From positions 1 to 39,308 of the forward strand of contig NZ_QHJH01000058.1 of the NCBI RefSeq assembly GCF_003947455.1: DNA of 39,308 nt. The letters are read 5' to 3'. The notes beneath the pieces were generated by a model. That model did no database searches. It was not told the DNA's origin and saw only the letters and a list, made by a program, of their open reading frames with translations. Source of the stretch: Streptomyces sp. WAC 04229. Its GTDB lineage: Bacteria; Actinomycetota; Actinomycetes; Streptomycetales; Streptomycetaceae. The position numbers and the translations under genes are program-made. Shown here in pieces: positions 1 through 7,246 of the stretch (position 1 is its first letter; each line of letters begins with the position of its first letter).

Positions 1-20
1 CCCTGAACAGTGGAGACCCC

Positions 21-446
21 ATGCCTGGCCGCCCCGCCCCGAGCCGCCGTACCGTCCTGCGCTCGGCGGCCCTCACCCCCGTCGCCGGACTCGCGACGGC
101 CGCCTGCTCACCTGGCGACGACGGCGCCGCCCCGGCCAGGCCCACCGCGCCCGTCGAGCTGGGAGCGGAGGGCGAGGTCGCCAAGGGCGCGACGAAGCTC
201 TACCCCGACGGCAACGTGGTGGTCAGCCGGGCCGAGGACGGCACCCTGAGGGCGTTCAGCACGGTCTGCACGCACGCGGGGTGCCCCATCAAGAAGCTGG
301 AGGGCACGAAACTGGTCTGCCCCTGTCACGGCAGCGAGTTCGACGCCCGGACCGGCGAGGTGCTGCACGCCCCGGCGACCGCGCCGCTCATCGAACTCCC
401 GGTCGAGGTGAAGCGGGGCCGCATCGTCGCGAGCCCCGGGACCTGA
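21..446 (+). CDS. Rieske [2Fe-2S] protein, Tat-exported, probable lipoprotein
   Basis: This is a 141-residue protein carrying a Rieske iron-sulfur domain, expected to act in electron transfer outside the membrane. The N-terminus has a twin-arginine stretch (SRRTVLRS, residues 8-15), a hydrophobic segment and a Cys at 29 after LATAA, so Tat export and lipid anchoring are likely, although the lipobox is not canonical. The cluster motifs are complete: CTHAGC (83-88) and CPCHGS (100-105) give ligands C83, H85, C100 and H103, with C88/C102 placed for the usual Rieske disulfide. GGAG lies at 12-15, upstream of the ATG. It is much shorter than a cytochrome bc1 Rieske subunit and has no ring of transmembrane helices, so it belongs with the small stand-alone ferredoxin-like Rieske proteins. 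The partner oxidase or oxygenase is not visible. It converges on the regulator gene at 495-1445. Confidence 0.9.
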   Translation: MPGRPAPSRRTVLRSAALTPVAGLATAACSPGDDGAAPARPTAPVELGAEGEVAKGATKLYPDGNVVVSRAEDGTLRAFSTVCTHAGCPIKKLEGTKLVCPCHGSEFDARTGEVLHAPATAPLIELPVEVKRGRIVASPGT

Positions 447-494
447 CCGCGGCCGGCGAGGAGCCGCCGGCTCACCGCGCCCGCCCGCGCCCGC

Positions 495-1445
495 CTACTC
501 CCAGTCCCACCCGATCCCCAGCATCCCCGTCCGCGCCCGCGGCTCCACCAGGTGCACCGAGTGGTGCCGGCCGCTGAGGGCCAGCTCCTGCCGGCCGCCG
601 CGCGGGGCCGCCGGCGAGTGCTGGGTGAACCGGTGGCAGCGCACCGGCAGCGCCGCGGCGTCGAACCGCACCTGGAGCGCGTACTGCCCGCCCGCCGAAC
701 CGAACCCGCGGACGTACTCCCGTGACACCCCGGCGGTGCCGTCCTCCACGCAGTAGCGGAAGAGATGGGTGTCCCCGGCGCGCAGCCACGTGTCGAAGAG
801 CACCTCGGTCACCAGCAGACCGGTGTCGTGGTGGATGCGGACGCGTCCCGTGCGGCAGTTCTCCAGCGCGTGGACCGTCATCCGCGCGGGAGAGCATCCC
901 GGATCGCCGTAGTGGACGGCGACGAAGCGGTCGACGCCGTCGCGGTGGGCGCGGACGATGTGGTGCGACTCGCGTCCCGCCAGTTCCCGGTGTGCTCCGA
1001 CGCGGATCAGTTCGTGGTGGCCGAGGATGTGCACCCCGCTGTCCGGCGACGGCTGGTCCAGTTCGGCCAGCAGCCGGTCCAGGACGCCGGAAGCCGCCAG
1101 ATGGGCGCGGTAGGAGCGGGCGGCGGGCCGTCGCTCGGGGGAGTCCTCCTCGGCCTCGGCGAGCAGGCGGATCAGCGATTCCTCGGGCAGCTGGAGTATC
1201 TCCTCCAGGGCCCGCACGGCCCGCAGCGACTCGGGGCGCTGCGGGCGGCGGGCGCCCTGCTGCCAGTAGCTCAGGCTGGTGACGCCCACCTTCACCCCGT
1301 GGCGCGACAGATGGTGCTGCACACGCTGCAGCGGTAGTCCGCGAGCGGCGATCGCGGCGCGCAGGGCGACGTGGAAGGGGCCACCGCGCAGGGCCGAGTC
1401 GAGTTCCGCGGTGGCGACGTCCGCGTGCTGAGTGGCGTGCGGCAT
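495..1445 (-). CDS. XRE-like helix-turn-helix protein of unknown regulon
   Basis: This 316-residue protein has a probable helix-turn-helix region at about residues 35-80, including the stretch VTSLSYWQQGARRPQRPESL, typical of Streptomyces XRE-like regulators (TLSYW...RRP...SL). It is followed by an acidic helix and then a 200-residue C-terminal domain rich in His and Arg that I do not recognise. There is no signal peptide or membrane segment. The ATG at 1443-1445 is preceded on the minus strand by GAAAGG at about 1451-1456. An inverted repeat in the upstream intergenic region could be its own operator. The family is common and conserved in Streptomyces, but I know of no defined function. DNA binding is inferred from the N-terminal motif only. 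Confidence 0.75.
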   Translation of the reverse strand: MPHATQHADVATAELDSALRGGPFHVALRAAIAARGLPLQRVQHHLSRHGVKVGVTSLSYWQQGARRPQRPESLRAVRALEEILQLPEESLIRLLAEAEEDSPERRPAARSYRAHLAASGVLDRLLAELDQPSPDSGVHILGHHELIRVGAHRELAGRESHHIVRAHRDGVDRFVAVHYGDPGCSPARMTVHALENCRTGRVRIHHDTGLLVTEVLFDTWLRAGDTHLFRYCVEDGTAGVSREYVRGFGSAGGQYALQVRFDAAALPVRCHRFTQHSPAAPRGGRQELALSGRHHSVHLVEPRARTGMLGIGWDWE

Positions 1446-1797
1446 GCAGGGGCCTTTCTGTGAAGTTCACGACGGCTGGTCAGACCGTTCGACGCGGATC
1501 GGCCGGGGCCGCCCTCCCCCGGTCGCGGCGCAGCGGTCTTCACATCCGTACGCCGTGCTTCAGGGCCCCGAGTCCCCCCGCATTGAAGCGTGTTGACCTA
1601 GTCCCGACAACACCTGACGCCCGACGGTCACGCGCTCCTGGCCGAGAACGCACGGGCCCGCCGTCCCGAGGGCACGCGGCGTGACCGACCGGCCCCGGAC
1701 CGTCCTCCCCGGGCTTCCCCGGCGGCCGTCCACAGGGGCCGGCCCCGTCGTCCACAGCCCCGCCGGAGTGTCGGCCCTCGCCAGTAGGGTGTGACTC
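1446..1797. promoter_or_regulatory. Divergent intergenic region between HTH gene and uvrC, with inverted repeat
   Basis: This 352-bp region separates two divergent genes and contains no convincing gene. A perfect 6-bp inverted repeat, GTGTTG at 1590-1595 and CAACAC at 1608-1613 with a 12-nt spacer, stands out as a possible operator. The uvrC -10 box lies at its right end and is listed separately. Several open frames run through the region but lack a ribosome-binding site or Streptomyces-like codon bias. Confidence 0.4.
1785..1790 (+). promoter_or_regulatory. -10 box of uvrC, predicted leaderless transcript
   Basis: TAGGGT at 1785-1790 fits the actinobacterial TANNNT -10 consensus and ends 7 nt before the uvrC ATG. 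Transcription would start at or next to the A of the start codon. No Shine-Dalgarno sequence precedes the ATG, which agrees with a leaderless mRNA. Confidence 0.55.
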
Positions 1798-3951
1798 ATG
1801 GCCGACCCCTCCAGCTACCGCCCCAGGCCGGGTGAGATCCCGGACTCCCCGGGGGTGTACAGGTTCCGTGACGAGCACCGCCGGGTGATCTACGTCGGAA
1901 AGGCGAAGAGCCTGCGCCAGCGCCTGGCGAACTACTTCCAGGACCTGGCGAACCTCCACCCCCGCACCCGCACCATGGTCACCACGGCCGCGTCCGTGGA
2001 GTGGACCGTGGTGTCCACGGAGGTCGAGGCGCTCCAGCTGGAGTACTCCTGGATCAAGGAGTACGACCCCCGGTTCAACGTCAAGTACCGCGACGACAAG
2101 AGCTACCCGTACCTCGCGGTGACGATGAACGAGGAGTTCCCGCGCGTCCAGGTGATGCGCGGCCACAAGAAGAAGGGCGTGCGCTACTTCGGACCGTACG
2201 GGCACGCCTGGGCGATCCGCGACACGGTCGACCTCCTGTTGCGCGTCTTCCCGGTGCGCACCTGCTCCGCCGGTGTCTTCAAGAACGCCGCCCGCACCGG
2301 CCGCCCCTGTCTGCTCGGTTACATCGGCAAGTGCTCCGCCCCCTGCGTGGAGCGGATCTCCGCCGAGGACCACCAGGAGCTGGCCGAGGAGTTCTGCGAC
2401 TTCATGGCCGGCCGCACCGGCACCTATCTGCGCCGTCTGGAGCGGAAGATGGGCGAGGCGGCCGAGGACATGGAGTACGAGCGGGCGGCGCGCCTGCGCG
2501 ACGACATCGGGGCGCTCAAAAAGGCCATGGAGAAGAGCGCGGTGGTGCTCGCCGACGCCACCGACGCCGACCTGATCGCGGTCGCGGAGGACGAGCTGGA
2601 GGCCGCCGTCCAGATCTTCCACGTGCGCGGCGGACGCGTGCGCGGCCAGCGCGGCTGGGTCACCGACAAGGTGGAGGAGATCACCACCGGCGCCCTCGTG
2701 GAACACGCCCTCCAGCAGTTGTACGGGGAGGAGAGCGGGGACGCCGTTCCCAAGGAGGTCCTGGTCCCCGCCCTGCCCGATCCGGTGGAGCCGGTCCAGC
2801 AGTGGCTGACCGGCCGCCGGGGTTCGGGCGTCTCGCTGCGCATCCCGCAGCGCGGCGACAAGAAGGCGCTGATGGAGACCGTCCAGCGCAACGCCCAGCA
2901 GGCACTCGTTCTGCACAAGACCAAGCGCGCCTCCGACCTGACGACGCGTTCGCGCGCCCTGGAGGAGATCGCCGACGCCCTGGATCTCGACAGCGCCCCG
3001 CTGCGGATCGAGTGCTACGACATCTCCCACCTCCAGGGCGACGACGTCGTGGCCTCCATGGTCGTCTTCGAGGACGGACTGGCCCGCAAGAGCGAATACC
3101 GCCGGTTCCAGATCAAGGGCTTCCGGGGACAGGACGACGTCCGTTCCATGCACGAGGTCATCACCCGCCGCTTCCGGCGCTACCTCGCCGAGAAGGAGCG
3201 GACCGGCGAGTGGGCGGACGGGGAGGACGGCGGCGTCACGACGGCCACCACCAACGGCGAGACCCCCGGCCACGGCACCGCCCCCGGCCACCACGCCACG
3301 CCCGGCGACGCCGCCGACGACCTCGCCCCCACGGACGGGCCGGCCCTCAAGGACGACGACGGCCGCCCCAAGCGCTTCGCCTACCCGCCCCAGCTCGTCG
3401 TCGTCGACGGCGGACAGCCGCAGGTGGCGGCCGCCCAGCGGGCCCTGGACGAGCTCGGCATCGACGACATCGCCGTCTGCGGCCTCGCCAAGCGTCTGGA
3501 GGAGGTCTGGCTGCCCCGCGAGGACGACCCGGTCGTCCTGCCCCGCACCAGCGAGGGCCTGTACCTGCTCCAGCGGGTCCGCGACGAGGCCCACCGCTTC
3601 GCGATCACCTATCAGCGCACCAAGCGTGCCAAACGCTTCCGCTCCAGCCCGCTGGACGAGGTGCCGGGCCTGGGGGAGACCCGCAAACAGGCGCTGATCA
3701 AGCACTTCGGTTCGGTGAAGAAGCTGCGGTCGGCGACGATCGACCAGATCTGCGAGGTGCCCGGCATAGGCCGGAAGACGGCGGAGACGGTCGCCGTGGC
3801 CCTCGCCCGGGCCACCCCGGCCGCGCCCGCCGTCAACACGGCGACCGGAGAGATCATGGATGAGGACGGGGCGCCCGAGACGACGGCGGACGCCCCGGGG
3901 GAGCCCGTGTCCGCGGGCACCCCGGACGAACGACGGGGGCAGGAGAGATGA
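1798..3951 (+). CDS. uvrC: UvrABC system protein C (excinuclease subunit C)
   Basis: UvrC makes the two incisions flanking a DNA lesion during nucleotide excision repair, after UvrA/UvrB recognition. The 717-residue protein shows all the expected parts. A GIY-YIG nuclease domain lies at the N-terminus (PGVYRF, then IYVGKAKSLRQRL). A UVR motif, which binds UvrB, lies near residues 215-245 (LERKMGEAAEDMEYERAARL). The RNase H-like endonuclease half follows (YDISHLQG and LVVVDGGQPQVAAA), and tandem helix-hairpin-helix motifs sit near the end (EVPGLGETRKQALIKHFG, EVPGIGRKTAETVA). It is about 100 residues longer than the usual 600. Part of this is a low-complexity acidic, Gly/Thr/His-rich insertion (about residues 475-525) inside the endonuclease half, and part is a disordered C-terminal tail. 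Its stop overlaps the rapZ start by 4 nt (ATGA), so the two are translationally coupled. Confidence 0.97.
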   Translation: MADPSSYRPRPGEIPDSPGVYRFRDEHRRVIYVGKAKSLRQRLANYFQDLANLHPRTRTMVTTAASVEWTVVSTEVEALQLEYSWIKEYDPRFNVKYRDDKSYPYLAVTMNEEFPRVQVMRGHKKKGVRYFGPYGHAWAIRDTVDLLLRVFPVRTCSAGVFKNAARTGRPCLLGYIGKCSAPCVERISAEDHQELAEEFCDFMAGRTGTYLRRLERKMGEAAEDMEYERAARLRDDIGALKKAMEKSAVVLADATDADLIAVAEDELEAAVQIFHVRGGRVRGQRGWVTDKVEEITTGALVEHALQQLYGEESGDAVPKEVLVPALPDPVEPVQQWLTGRRGSGVSLRIPQRGDKKALMETVQRNAQQALVLHKTKRASDLTTRSRALEEIADALDLDSAPLRIECYDISHLQGDDVVASMVVFEDGLARKSEYRRFQIKGFRGQDDVRSMHEVITRRFRRYLAEKERTGEWADGEDGGVTTATTNGETPGHGTAPGHHATPGDAADDLAPTDGPALKDDDGRPKRFAYPPQLVVVDGGQPQVAAAQRALDELGIDDIAVCGLAKRLEEVWLPREDDPVVLPRTSEGLYLLQRVRDEAHRFAITYQRTKRAKRFRSSPLDEVPGLGETRKQALIKHFGSVKKLRSATIDQICEVPGIGRKTAETVAVALARATPAAPAVNTATGEIMDEDGAPETTADAPGEPVSAGTPDERRGQER

Positions 3952-4964
3952 CCGAGCACGAGGCACGGCCCACAGCCGGACGAGAACAGACCCACCGCAC
4001 GACCGGCGAGGACGCCGGCCCGCAGACGGCCGGCCCCGGACCGGGCCAGGACGACGGAGCACAGGTGAGTACGGGCAAGGAAACAGCCGGGGCGCACGAG
4101 GCGGCCATCCCCGAGCTGGTGATCATCTCCGGCATGTCCGGAGCCGGCCGCTCGACGGCCGCCAAGTGTCTGGAGGACCTCGGCTGGTTCGTCGTCGACA
4201 ACCTGCCGCCCGCGCTGATCCCCACCATGGTGGAGCTCGGCGCCCGCTCGCAGGGCAACGTGGCCCGCATCGCGGTCGTCGTCGACGTCCGCGGCCGGCG
4301 CTTCTTCGACAACCTGCGCGAATCCCTCGCGGACCTCGACACCCGCGGTGTCACCCGGCGGATCGTCTTCCTGGAGTCCTCCGACGACGCGCTGGTGCGC
4401 CGCTTCGAGTCGGTGCGCCGCCCGCACCCCCTCCAGGGCGACGGCCGCATCGTCGACGGCATCGCCGCCGAGCGGCAGCTCCTGCGCGAGCTGCGCGGCG
4501 ACGCCGACCTGGTGATCGACACCTCCAGCCTCAACGTGCACGAGCTGCGCGCCAAGATGGACGCCCAGTTCGCCGGTGAGGAGGAGCCCGAGCTGCGGGC
4601 CACCGTCATGTCCTTCGGCTTCAAGTACGGCCTCCCGGTCGACGCCGACCTGGTCGTGGACATGCGCTTCCTGCCCAACCCGCACTGGGTCCCGGAGCTG
4701 CGCCCCTTCACCGGCCTGAACGAGGAGGTCTCCTCGTACGTCCTCAACCAGCCGGGCGCCAAGGAGTTCCTCGACCGCTACGCCGAGCTGCTCCAGCTGA
4801 TCGCCGCGGGCTACCGTCGGGAGGGCAAGCGCTATGTGACCGTCGCCGTCGGCTGCACGGGCGGTAAGCACCGGTCCGTGGCCATGTCGGAGAAGCTCGC
4901 CGCCCGGCTCGCCGCCGAGGGCGTGGAGACGGTGGTCGTCCACCGGGACATGGGACGGGAATGA
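3948..4964 (+). CDS. rapZ: RapZ/YvcJ nucleotide-binding protein (RNase adapter family)
   Basis: This 338-residue P-loop protein belongs to the RapZ/YvcJ family. In E. coli RapZ senses glucosamine-6-phosphate and guides RNase E to the GlmZ sRNA; the actinobacterial role is not settled. The Walker A motif GMSGAGRS is at residues 62-69, and the conserved C-terminal GCTGGKHRSVAMSE motif is intact. The first 55 residues are low-complexity and not part of the fold. The ATG at 3948 overlaps the uvrC stop. A GTG at 4065 (codon 40) would remove most of the disordered extension and is a real alternative start. It sits between uvrC and yvcK, as in other actinobacteria and firmicutes, and overlaps yvcK by 4 nt. 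Confidence 0.95.
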   Translation: MTEHEARPTAGREQTHRTTGEDAGPQTAGPGPGQDDGAQVSTGKETAGAHEAAIPELVIISGMSGAGRSTAAKCLEDLGWFVVDNLPPALIPTMVELGARSQGNVARIAVVVDVRGRRFFDNLRESLADLDTRGVTRRIVFLESSDDALVRRFESVRRPHPLQGDGRIVDGIAAERQLLRELRGDADLVIDTSSLNVHELRAKMDAQFAGEEEPELRATVMSFGFKYGLPVDADLVVDMRFLPNPHWVPELRPFTGLNEEVSSYVLNQPGAKEFLDRYAELLQLIAAGYRREGKRYVTVAVGCTGGKHRSVAMSEKLAARLAAEGVETVVVHRDMGRE

Positions 4965-6052
4965 CTGGACGTACTCCGCGGCTGAGCAGGCTGCGCCGGG
5001 TGGTGCCCGAGGGACGCGGCGGCAGGACCGCCGAGACCCGCGCCGCCCGGCCCGAACAGGCGCGCGGCGGCAGGCCGCGCCGCCGGGGCGCCCAGCCCAA
5101 GGTCGTCGCCCTCGGCGGCGGCATGGGACTGTCCGCCTCGCTCGCCGCACTGCGCCGGATCACCGGCGACCTGACCGCCGTCGTCACCGTGGCCGACGAC
5201 GGCGGCTCCAGCGGGCGCCTCCGCGACGAGCTGGGCGTGCTGCCGCCCGGCGACCTGCGCAAGGCGCTGGCCGCGCTGTGCGGCGACGACGACTGGGGCC
5301 AGACCTGGGCCCGCGTCATCCAGCACCGCTTCCAGTCCCAGGGCGACCTGCACGAACACGCGGTCGGCAATCTGCTGATCGTCGCCCTGTGGGAGCAGCT
5401 CGGCGACCACGTCCAGGCGCTGGACCTGGTCGGCAAGCTGCTCGGCGCACACGGGCGGGTGCTGCCCATGTCCGCCGTCCCGCTGGAACTGCAGGCCCTG
5501 GTCCGGGGGCACGACCCCGGCCGCCCGGACGAGGTGGACACCGTCCGGGGGCAGGCGACGGTGGCGCTCACGCCCGGTGAGGTGCAGTCGGTGCACCTGG
5601 TGCCGGGCGCCCCGCCGGCCGTCCCCGAGGCGGTGGACGCCGTCCTGGACGCCGACTGGGTGGTGCTCGGCCCGGGCTCCTGGTTCTCCTCGGTCATCCC
5701 GCACCTGCTCGTGCCGGATCTGCTGGACGCGCTGGCCGAGACGAAGGCCCGCCGGGTCCTCTCCCTCAACCTCGCCCCCCAGCCCGGAGAAACCGAGGGG
5801 TTCTCTCCGCAGCGTCATTTGGAGGTTTTGGGACGACACGCCCCTAAACTCGCCCTGGACGTGGTGCTGGCCGACGAGGCCGCCGTGCCCGACCGTGACT
5901 CGCTCACCGACGCCGCGAAACGGTTCGGCGCCGCGGTCGAACTGGCTCCGGTCGCCCGGACCGACGGGACCCCGAGGCACGACCCGGAGCTGCTGGCCGC
6001 CGCGTACGACCGTATTTTTCGGATGCATGGAAGGATCGGCCCATGGCGATGA
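4961..6052 (+). CDS. yvcK: YvcK/CofD-like UDP-sugar-binding protein
   Basis: YvcK (363 residues) is related to the 2-phospho-lactate transferase fold. In Bacillus it binds UDP-GlcNAc and affects growth on gluconeogenic carbon sources and cell-wall synthesis. The N-terminal signature is clear: VVALGGGMGLSASLAALR, then VTVADDGGSSGRLRDELG and PPGDLRKALAAL. Further on come HAVGNLLIVALWEQLGD and VLGPGSWFSSVIPHLLV, all typical of the family. A basic, Arg-rich extension of about 45 residues precedes the fold. It starts with an ATG that overlaps the rapZ stop (ATGA), and its 3' end overlaps whiA by 10 nt, so the operon is continuous. Confidence 0.95.
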   Translation: MTGRTPRLSRLRRVVPEGRGGRTAETRAARPEQARGGRPRRRGAQPKVVALGGGMGLSASLAALRRITGDLTAVVTVADDGGSSGRLRDELGVLPPGDLRKALAALCGDDDWGQTWARVIQHRFQSQGDLHEHAVGNLLIVALWEQLGDHVQALDLVGKLLGAHGRVLPMSAVPLELQALVRGHDPGRPDEVDTVRGQATVALTPGEVQSVHLVPGAPPAVPEAVDAVLDADWVVLGPGSWFSSVIPHLLVPDLLDALAETKARRVLSLNLAPQPGETEGFSPQRHLEVLGRHAPKLALDVVLADEAAVPDRDSLTDAAKRFGAAVELAPVARTDGTPRHDPELLAAAYDRIFRMHGRIGPWR

Positions 6053-7035
6053 CGGCAGCGGTGAAGGACGAGATCTCCCGGCTCCCCGTCACCCGGACCT
6101 GCTGCAGAAAGGCGGAGGTATCCGCCATCCTGCGGTTCGCCGGCGGCCTTCACCTGGTGAGCGGGCGCATCGTGATCGAGGCGGAGCTGGACACCGCGCG
6201 GGCGGCCCGCAGGCTCAAGCAGGACATCCTGGAGATCTTCGGGCACAGCTCGGAGCTGATCGTGATGGCGCCGGGCGGGCTGCGGCGCGGCTCGCGTTAC
6301 GTCGTTCGGGTGGTCGCGGGCGGTGACCAGCTGGCCCGGCAGACCGGCCTGGTGGACGGGCGGGGTCGCCCCATCCGCGGCCTGCCGCCGCAGGTGGTCT
6401 CGGGGGCCACGTGCGACGCCGAGGCCGCCTGGCGCGGCGCCTTCCTGGCGCACGGCTCGCTCACCGAGCCCGGCCGTTCCTCCTCCCTGGAGGTGACCTG
6501 CCCGGGTCCCGAGGCCGCGCTCGCCCTGGTCGGCGCCGCCCGACGCCTCTCGATCCCCGCCAAGGCCCGCGAGGTGCGCGGCGTGGACCGGGTCGTCGTC
6601 CGCGACGGCGACGCGATCGGCGCCCTGCTCACCCGGCTCGGCGCCCACGACTCGGTGCTGGCCTGGGAGGAGCGGCGGCTGCGCCGTGAGGTCCGCGCCA
6701 CCGCCAACCGCCTCGCCAACTTCGACGACGCCAACCTGCGCCGCTCGGCCCGCGCGGCCGTCGCGGCGGGCGCCCGGGTCCAGCGGGCCCTGGAGATCCT
6801 CGCCGACGACGTGCCGGAGCACCTCGCGGCCGCCGGCCGGCTCCGCATGGAGCACAAGCAGGCATCCCTGGAGGAGCTGGGCGCCCTCGCGGACCCGCCG
6901 CTGACCAAGGACGCCGTCGCGGGCCGCATCCGCCGCCTGCTGGCCATGGCCGACAAGCGGGCCTCGGACCTCGGCATCCCCGGCACGGACGCCAACCTCG
7001 GCGACGAGGAGTTGGCGGACAACCTGGTCGGCTGA
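6043..7035 (+). CDS. whiA: WhiA sporulation/cell-division transcription factor
   Basis: WhiA works with WhiB to switch Streptomyces aerial hyphae from growth to sporulation septation, activating genes such as ftsZ. The 330-residue protein has the normal length. Its N-terminal two-thirds resembles LAGLIDADG homing endonucleases (AILRFAGGLHLVSGR, AWRGAFLAHGSLTEPG) but serves as a protein or DNA binding scaffold. The C-terminal third is the helix-turn-helix DNA-binding domain (ATANRLANFDDANLRRSARAA, then the SLEELGALADPPLTKDAVAGRI region). AAGGA at 6031-6035 precedes the ATG. The start lies inside yvcK, so it is translated from the operon, although the family is known to have a developmental promoter within the upstream gene. 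Two hairpins follow the stop. Confidence 0.97.
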   Translation: MAMTAAVKDEISRLPVTRTCCRKAEVSAILRFAGGLHLVSGRIVIEAELDTARAARRLKQDILEIFGHSSELIVMAPGGLRRGSRYVVRVVAGGDQLARQTGLVDGRGRPIRGLPPQVVSGATCDAEAAWRGAFLAHGSLTEPGRSSSLEVTCPGPEAALALVGAARRLSIPAKAREVRGVDRVVVRDGDAIGALLTRLGAHDSVLAWEERRLRREVRATANRLANFDDANLRRSARAAVAAGARVQRALEILADDVPEHLAAAGRLRMEHKQASLEELGALADPPLTKDAVAGRIRRLLAMADKRASDLGIPGTDANLGDEELADNLVG

Positions 7036-7047
7036 CCGGACGCGTGC

Positions 7048-7130
7048 CGGTGCGCCGCACGCGCACCGACGTCGCCGCACACGAGCCGTCAACAAGTCGG
7101 TGCGGGCGCCCACTTGGGTGACCCGCACCG
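7048..7130 (+). terminator. Tandem hairpins after whiA
   Basis: Two stem-loops follow the whiA stop. The first has perfect 8-bp arms at 7048-7055 and 7061-7068 with a 5-nt loop. The second has perfect 9-bp arms at 7098-7106 and 7122-7130, with a small inner CCC/GGG stem in the loop. Neither has a strong T-tract (GGCTTTC follows the second), as is usual for Streptomyces terminators. Confidence 0.6.
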
Positions 7131-7155
7131 GCTTTCACGTGTCTTTACCGCGCCC

Positions 7156-7230
7156 TTGACTCGATCATGAGCTGTCATGAGCCTGGCATCTGTTCGCCAC
7201 TGTGGCGGAACCAGGCCTGTCAGACAGGCC
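7156..7230 (+). promoter_or_regulatory. Upstream control region of the M14 carboxypeptidase: direct repeats and two palindromes
   Basis: A TTGACT -35-like box is at 7156-7161. It is followed by TCATGAGC at 7165-7172 and again at 7175-7182, a direct repeat with a 10-bp period (one helical turn). A 13-nt palindrome with arms CGCCAC (7195-7200) and GTGGCG (7202-7207) comes next, then a 17-nt palindrome with 8-bp arms at 7214-7221 and 7223-7230. No clear TANNNT -10 box lies at the right distance. The density of symmetry suggests regulator binding or a structured leader. Confidence 0.5.
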
Positions 7231-7246
7231 CCATCTAGGGGGGTTC

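Noticed and set aside
1540..4062. An 840-codon open frame on the minus strand opposite uvrC
   Set aside because: It is a GC-bias shadow of uvrC: the product is Val/Gly/Ala/Asp-rich, has no motif, and lacks a ribosome-binding site.
3948..4964. Phage or restriction-type kinase as an alternative for the P-loop protein
   Set aside because: The C-terminal GCTGGKHRSV motif and the yvcK-whiA context identify the RapZ family.
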